This document shows positions 61,801 to 64,000 of a stretch of DNA of 64,000 bases, piece after piece. The notes beneath the pieces were generated by a model. The model was not told the DNA's origin. It did not search any database and was given only the letters and a program-made list of their open reading frames with translations. Position numbers and translations under genes: made by a program. Source of the stretch: Arcuatula senhousia (lineage: Eukaryota; Mollusca; Bivalvia; Mytilida; Mytilidae); NCBI GenBank assembly GCA_963971305.1, contig OZ020305.1, forward strand, positions 46,523,750-46,587,749, written 5' to 3'. Numbering within the stretch: the stretch's first letter is position 1; each line of letters starts with the position of its first letter.

Positions 61801-62494
61801 TATAATTTTGATTTCTTAGATTTCTTAGATTGAAATATTTGCTATAATATTATTCCCGACAAAGTTATTGATAAATGATGAAATATTTGATTAAAGGTAA
61901 TAAGATCAATTAAAAGGAAAAGATTAATTCATTACACTGCTTAAAAGAATGTTGACTTTTTTTCTGAGAAATGAAAGAGCAGAATTTCAAATGCATATTT
62001 TTTCATTTTGGTTATATTCAAAATAACATTCATTTTACTCATCTAAAAAGTCACAAATTCAGATCCAGATCCTTAGTATTTGCCAACATTTTGCATTTTC
62101 AAGTTGAATTTTATCACATTGTCAATTAATATGAAGAACTTGTACAAAGGATCTTTTACTAGTATTGGTAAAATGTTTGTATTACTTAATACAGTAATTA
62201 ACATGATTAGAGTAACAAGAAGACAGGTTTTGTTGGTCCATATCAGTAAATTTATATTTGAAAATATAATTTGTCTTGAAATCTAATTATTCTATATAAC
62301 ATTGCAGAATTATCTGGGTCTGAGTTTGTTTGACCTGCTAGTTCATGCGCTATATGTGTGTGATGTGTACTTTATTTGTTTATTCTCATTTCTACATGAC
62401 AAGGGGAACACGGCAGGTTCATCAGATAGTCTGGTCGACAAGCTGAAGTTTGCGCTCATCTCTAGGCAGCAAAATATTGAGCAAACAGATGAAG
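43856..62494 (+). CDS. SAM-domain adaptor resembling SLP-76/BLNK (3' partial)
   Basis: Probable cytosolic adaptor downstream of tyrosine kinases. Exons 43856-43930, 51391-51453, 52230-52282, 52788-52835, 56137-56252, 57058-57155 and 57881-57944 (or 57948) join with matching phases. Candidate exons are 60706-60967 and 62404-62494. Residues about 12-75 form a SAM-like domain (FTINDVCCWLGENRFGEF, MFREHGVDGNRFITLTDLDL, DLLRLIKDLPKP). Then come a proline-rich linker (RGRPPAPIPTSS), an acidic tyrosine segment (DDDYYDDDSGSGPEDDYEWN, further DYEND) and PPAPQRPKP, a likely SH3 ligand. SAM, acidic tyrosines, proline-rich is the order in SLP-76, whose SH2 domain is C-terminal; here that would lie right of the window. 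Phase favours the 57948 donor if the basic exon 60706 is used. Family assignment is by layout, since sequence identity is low. Confidence 0.65.
44765..44986 (+). pseudogene. Possible transposon integrase remnant
   Basis: A 73-codon frame containing MDISEYETLVKYLQHGTYDD followed by NEKRRIRKQVK, then a stop. The pattern Y-x-x-L-V-x-Y-L-x-x-G-x-Y followed by NEKR resembles the segment just before the zinc-binding region of Ginger/KRBA2-like and related integrases. No zinc-binding or DDE part follows, so it is at most a fragment. Confidence 0.35.
45797..45840 (+). ncRNA. Type I hammerhead ribozyme, copy 1
   Basis: Order along the + strand: stem I strand GCGCCT; core CTGATGA; stem II GTC/GAC around a 7-base loop; core GAA; a very short stem III inside ACGCGCGT; cleavage-site C at 45834 (GTC); stem I strand AGGCGT. 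Stem I pairs over six bases including one G-U. Every conserved core base is present. The small stem III is typical of animal hammerheads, which work better as dimers. Confidence 0.88.
46155..46198 (+). ncRNA. Type I hammerhead ribozyme, copy 2
   Basis: Base-for-base the same core as copy 1, with predicted cleavage after C46192, exactly 358 nt downstream of the first site. Confidence 0.88.
46955..46992 (+). ncRNA. Degenerate hammerhead-like motif
   Basis: GTGT-CTGATGA-A-GG-TTAAT-CC-A-GAA-AAGCGCTT-C-ACAC. Stem I pairs over four bases (GTGT/ACAC), the GAA core and AAGCGCTT stem III with a C cleavage site are present. Stem II is opened by an A-A mismatch at its base. It may be inactive, or a Penelope-type variant. 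Confidence 0.4.
47931..47996 (+). repeat. tRNA-like segment, possible SINE head
   Basis: TAGACCAATTGACTAGG resembles a polymerase III box A. About 35 bases later GTTCGAGCCTC matches box B. The full sequence does not fold into a standard tRNA cloverleaf by eye, so a tRNA-derived SINE fragment is more likely than a gene. Confidence 0.35.
49340..50710. other. Repeat-like stretch in adaptor intron 1
   Basis: Relatively GC-rich sequence with a perfect 11-bp inverted repeat (AATTCTAAGCT at 49351-49361, inverse at 49386-49396). At 50560-50700 a segment shares CATCATTTCATGTTCATT with the 10314-10735 repeat. The 66-codon minus frame at 50290-50490 is not recognised. Boundaries are unclear. Confidence 0.35.
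53510..54130. repeat. Tandem repeats in adaptor intron 4
   Basis: Three to four units of roughly 170 bp share TAGGATTGTTTGT, CACCATTTTGATT and GACAAATTTTATAGGAGTTA. A TTGTCCGTCCTTC tract sits at the left end. Same architecture as the other tract-plus-core repeats; clear inverted ends were not found. Confidence 0.6.
54848..55019. mobile_element. 172-bp foldback MITE in adaptor intron 4
   Basis: The arms pair over about 60 bases: AATCTGTCACCAGAGG... on the left and ...CCTCTGGTGATAGATT on the right, including CATCTATCAACACTGACCTC with its inverse. It has few mismatches. No coding capacity; it would form a long hairpin in the pre-mRNA. Confidence 0.75.
56648..56757. repeat. ~110-bp foldback in adaptor intron 5
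   Basis: The left arm TTTTCCATATCAGGTCC then TATATCATTCC pairs with the right arm GGAATGATATGGGACTTG then ATATGGAAAA. Pairing continues inside (ACCCATATT/AATATGGG). It is an almost continuous hairpin with a few mismatches. Confidence 0.65.
58040..58240 (+). repeat. Two tandem ~115-bp units in the adaptor gene
   Basis: GTCTGTCTGTCAGGACCTCA, then TTCAATAAAGACACATCTTT and ATGCCCAACC, occurs twice, beginning near 58047 and 58164, with few differences. Confidence 0.65.
58634..59408. mobile_element. TTAA-flanked inverted-repeat element (piggyBac-like MITE)
   Basis: TTAA at 58634-58637 is followed by GGGGGTATTCTTCTGAGG. The right end is its near-inverse (CCTCAGAAGAATACATCC) followed by TTAA at 59405-59408. 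TTAA duplication is the hallmark of piggyBac-type transposition. The 771-bp body has only short unrecognised frames. Confidence 0.7.
60706..60967 (+). CDS. Candidate basic exon of the SAM adaptor gene
   Basis: An open stretch after a good acceptor (ATCTTACACCAACTCAG). It encodes a lysine-rich segment (KMKFFEKKKKLNKNRQR), then SASLPPDNRIEIIIKGGKTI and TDRRPTRVYSKPDK. Entry phase 2 does not fit the GTTGGT donor at 57945 but fits the alternative GTATCT donor at 57949. Two donors are possible: GTAGGT after 60967 (phase 0, compatible with the 62404 exon) or GTGAGA after 60971. It may bind acidic lipids or nuclear import factors; this is a guess from composition. Confidence 0.5.
62404..62494 (+). 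CDS. Candidate next exon of the SAM adaptor gene
   Basis: After a pyrimidine-rich tract ending ACATGACAAG, one frame stays open in phase 0: GNTAGSSDSLVDKLKFALIS, then RQQNIEQTDEG. It ends at a GTGCGA donor in phase 1. The other two frames have early stops. LVDKLKFALISRQ looks amphipathic. No domain is recognised. Confidence 0.5.
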
Positions 62495-64000
62495 GTGCGA
62501 TATCAAAATCCTTGATTTACCTGTGAAAATGCACTTCTTTTACTCATAAGACTCTCCTCTTTATCTTGCCTGCAAAACTGAAGTAGTAAATACAAATTGT
62601 TTTTTTCTGGTAGTTACCGAGGCATTATCATTTGTGTCGGAGTGTTCTTTGCACTTCCTATGAATTGAATTGTAAATTGTAGTAACACATATTAGCACAG
62701 CTCCATCCCCATGATTTGACCTTTATTTTGAATTTTCAGTTGATCAACTTTGAAAATTAAATAAATCTTTAAGTAAGGTAAACCTCCATATCTGAAGAAC
62801 ATAACTAAGCCTTATAGGTGGGTGAAACATGATATGCTTGTTTCCTAGTACATTTTTGTGTAAGTGACATTGTCTCCTCTATAGCAGTAATGGGGTTGAT
62901 ATTTTAAATGCCTTCTGTGATGGCCCAACCAGGCAAGACCCACTCTTTAGGGGTTTTGCAAAATCATGACATGTCATAACTTTAACAAAACTTTTATCTA
63001 TCTCTTTTCTTGAAATAAATGAAAAAAAATCAGACTGAAAATGTTGTCAAAATAAAAAATAATGCAGCTGGGTGTCCCTTTAAGAGACCCAATCTCATCT
63101 TATATCAGGAATATTTGAATCATAGCTGTTAATTTCAAATTTTGTTCAGCTCACAAATCACCATGCCATCATCCATCATTATCATCTCATCACTTGCATG
63201 TGCTTGCTGATTTGCTTAAGTTATGTTTGGCTTTTTTTTTATTGTTTGATAGAAAAAGGACAAGGTTGGGTAAGGCCAATATTTGGCCCCCTCTTAAGAC
63301 TGAAAAATATTAAATTGATCTAGAGAAATGTCCTTTTGTTATTTATTTGGTCAAATGAATGAAGAGAATAATACAACTTAATTTATAAGAATGTTTTATG
63401 TTATTTTTTTGAAATTGCTTGTCAAAACATAGTGAATATGAATGATTTCTTTCAAATTCCCGGAAAATGGACAATTTTTGGGTAATATTTTCAATTTTTA
63501 GATGCAAGCGACTTCTTAGACTACAGTTGTTGTTTATGAACTTAAATTTGCTCTATAAAATTATTTTAAATCAGTCAGAAATCCATGGTCTACATTGTTG
63601 CTCAAAATAACAAAATAAGCATGAAAATGACATTTTTCGATGATTTTGTTACTTTTGCCCTACTTAATGCCTCTATGAAATTAAGATTACAGTAAATAAT
63701 GGAAAATGTTTACCATTCTCAAAAATTTCAATCATCTAACTTGAAACCTTAATGAAATTTTAATCATTTATTTAGGATTTATTTCTTCTTGAAATAAGGG
63801 GGCCAAATATGGCCCTTACTGTACCTTGTCCTTGATAAAGTCTGGAATCATAGAAATCTAAACAAGTGATGTTTAGCTAGTGAATTAGAACTTCTTGTAG
63901 ATTATTTGTCTGAAGCTTAGTCAGATTAGAAAATAAATGAACCAAAACATGAAGACAAAACATGCAGAATATTAAAATTTGGTAAAGAAACATTTTTTTA
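62495..64000 (+). other. Intron sequence to the window end
   Basis: Apart from the MITE at 63256-63833 I see no exon. The SH2-coding part expected for an SLP-76-like adaptor is not present here. Confidence 0.4.
63256..63833. mobile_element. 578-bp MITE with ~38-bp inverted repeats
   Basis: Left AAGGACAAGGT...GTAAGG then CCAATATTTGGCCCCCT; right AGGGGGCCAAATATGGCCC ... ACCTTGTCCTT. The ends pair over about 38 bases with a few mismatches. It lies in the intron after the 62404 exon and has no coding capacity. Confidence 0.7.

Overview
This is eukaryotic nuclear DNA: AT-rich, with intron-exon genes, canonical GT-AG junctions and many short interspersed and tandem repeats. The protein-coding exons look metazoan. 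The repeats (terminal-inverted-repeat elements with internal tandem cores, GGAC/GACG tracts, the AGCTCACCTGG family and a hammerhead-ribozyme repeat) match what is known from marine bivalve genomes, so a bivalve mollusc, possibly a mussel, is the best guess. The species is inferred, not proven.

Layout. (1) 350-5881, + strand: the last seven exons of a beta-TrCP/Slimb F-box-WD40 gene; its F-box end lies left of the window. (2) 5882-16117: 3'UTR, then a repeat-rich intergenic stretch. (3) 16127-20239, + strand: a complete five-exon B4GALT7 coding sequence (317 aa). (4) 20240-28124: 3'UTR and intergenic repeats, dominated by a nested pair of tandem-repeat elements at 24953-27994. (5) 28125-43669, - strand: a complete ten-exon MAK16 gene (294 aa) with large repeat-filled introns. 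A possible unrecognised gene lies antisense in its first intron. (6) 43856 to beyond 62494, + strand: the 5' part of a SAM-domain adaptor gene resembling SLP-76/BLNK, head-to-head with MAK16 across 186 bp. Its first intron carries two hammerhead ribozymes 358 bp apart, a candidate retrozyme.

The host genes do not form one pathway. Beta-TrCP is the substrate receptor of an SCF ubiquitin ligase, B4GALT7 adds the first galactose of the proteoglycan linker, MAK16 is a 60S ribosome assembly factor, and the SAM protein is probably a tyrosine-kinase signalling adaptor. MAK16 and the adaptor probably share a bidirectional promoter with a CACGTG E-box and several GGAA (ETS-type) cores. All exon models were joined by hand using reading frame, splice dinucleotides and phase; none is backed by transcript data.
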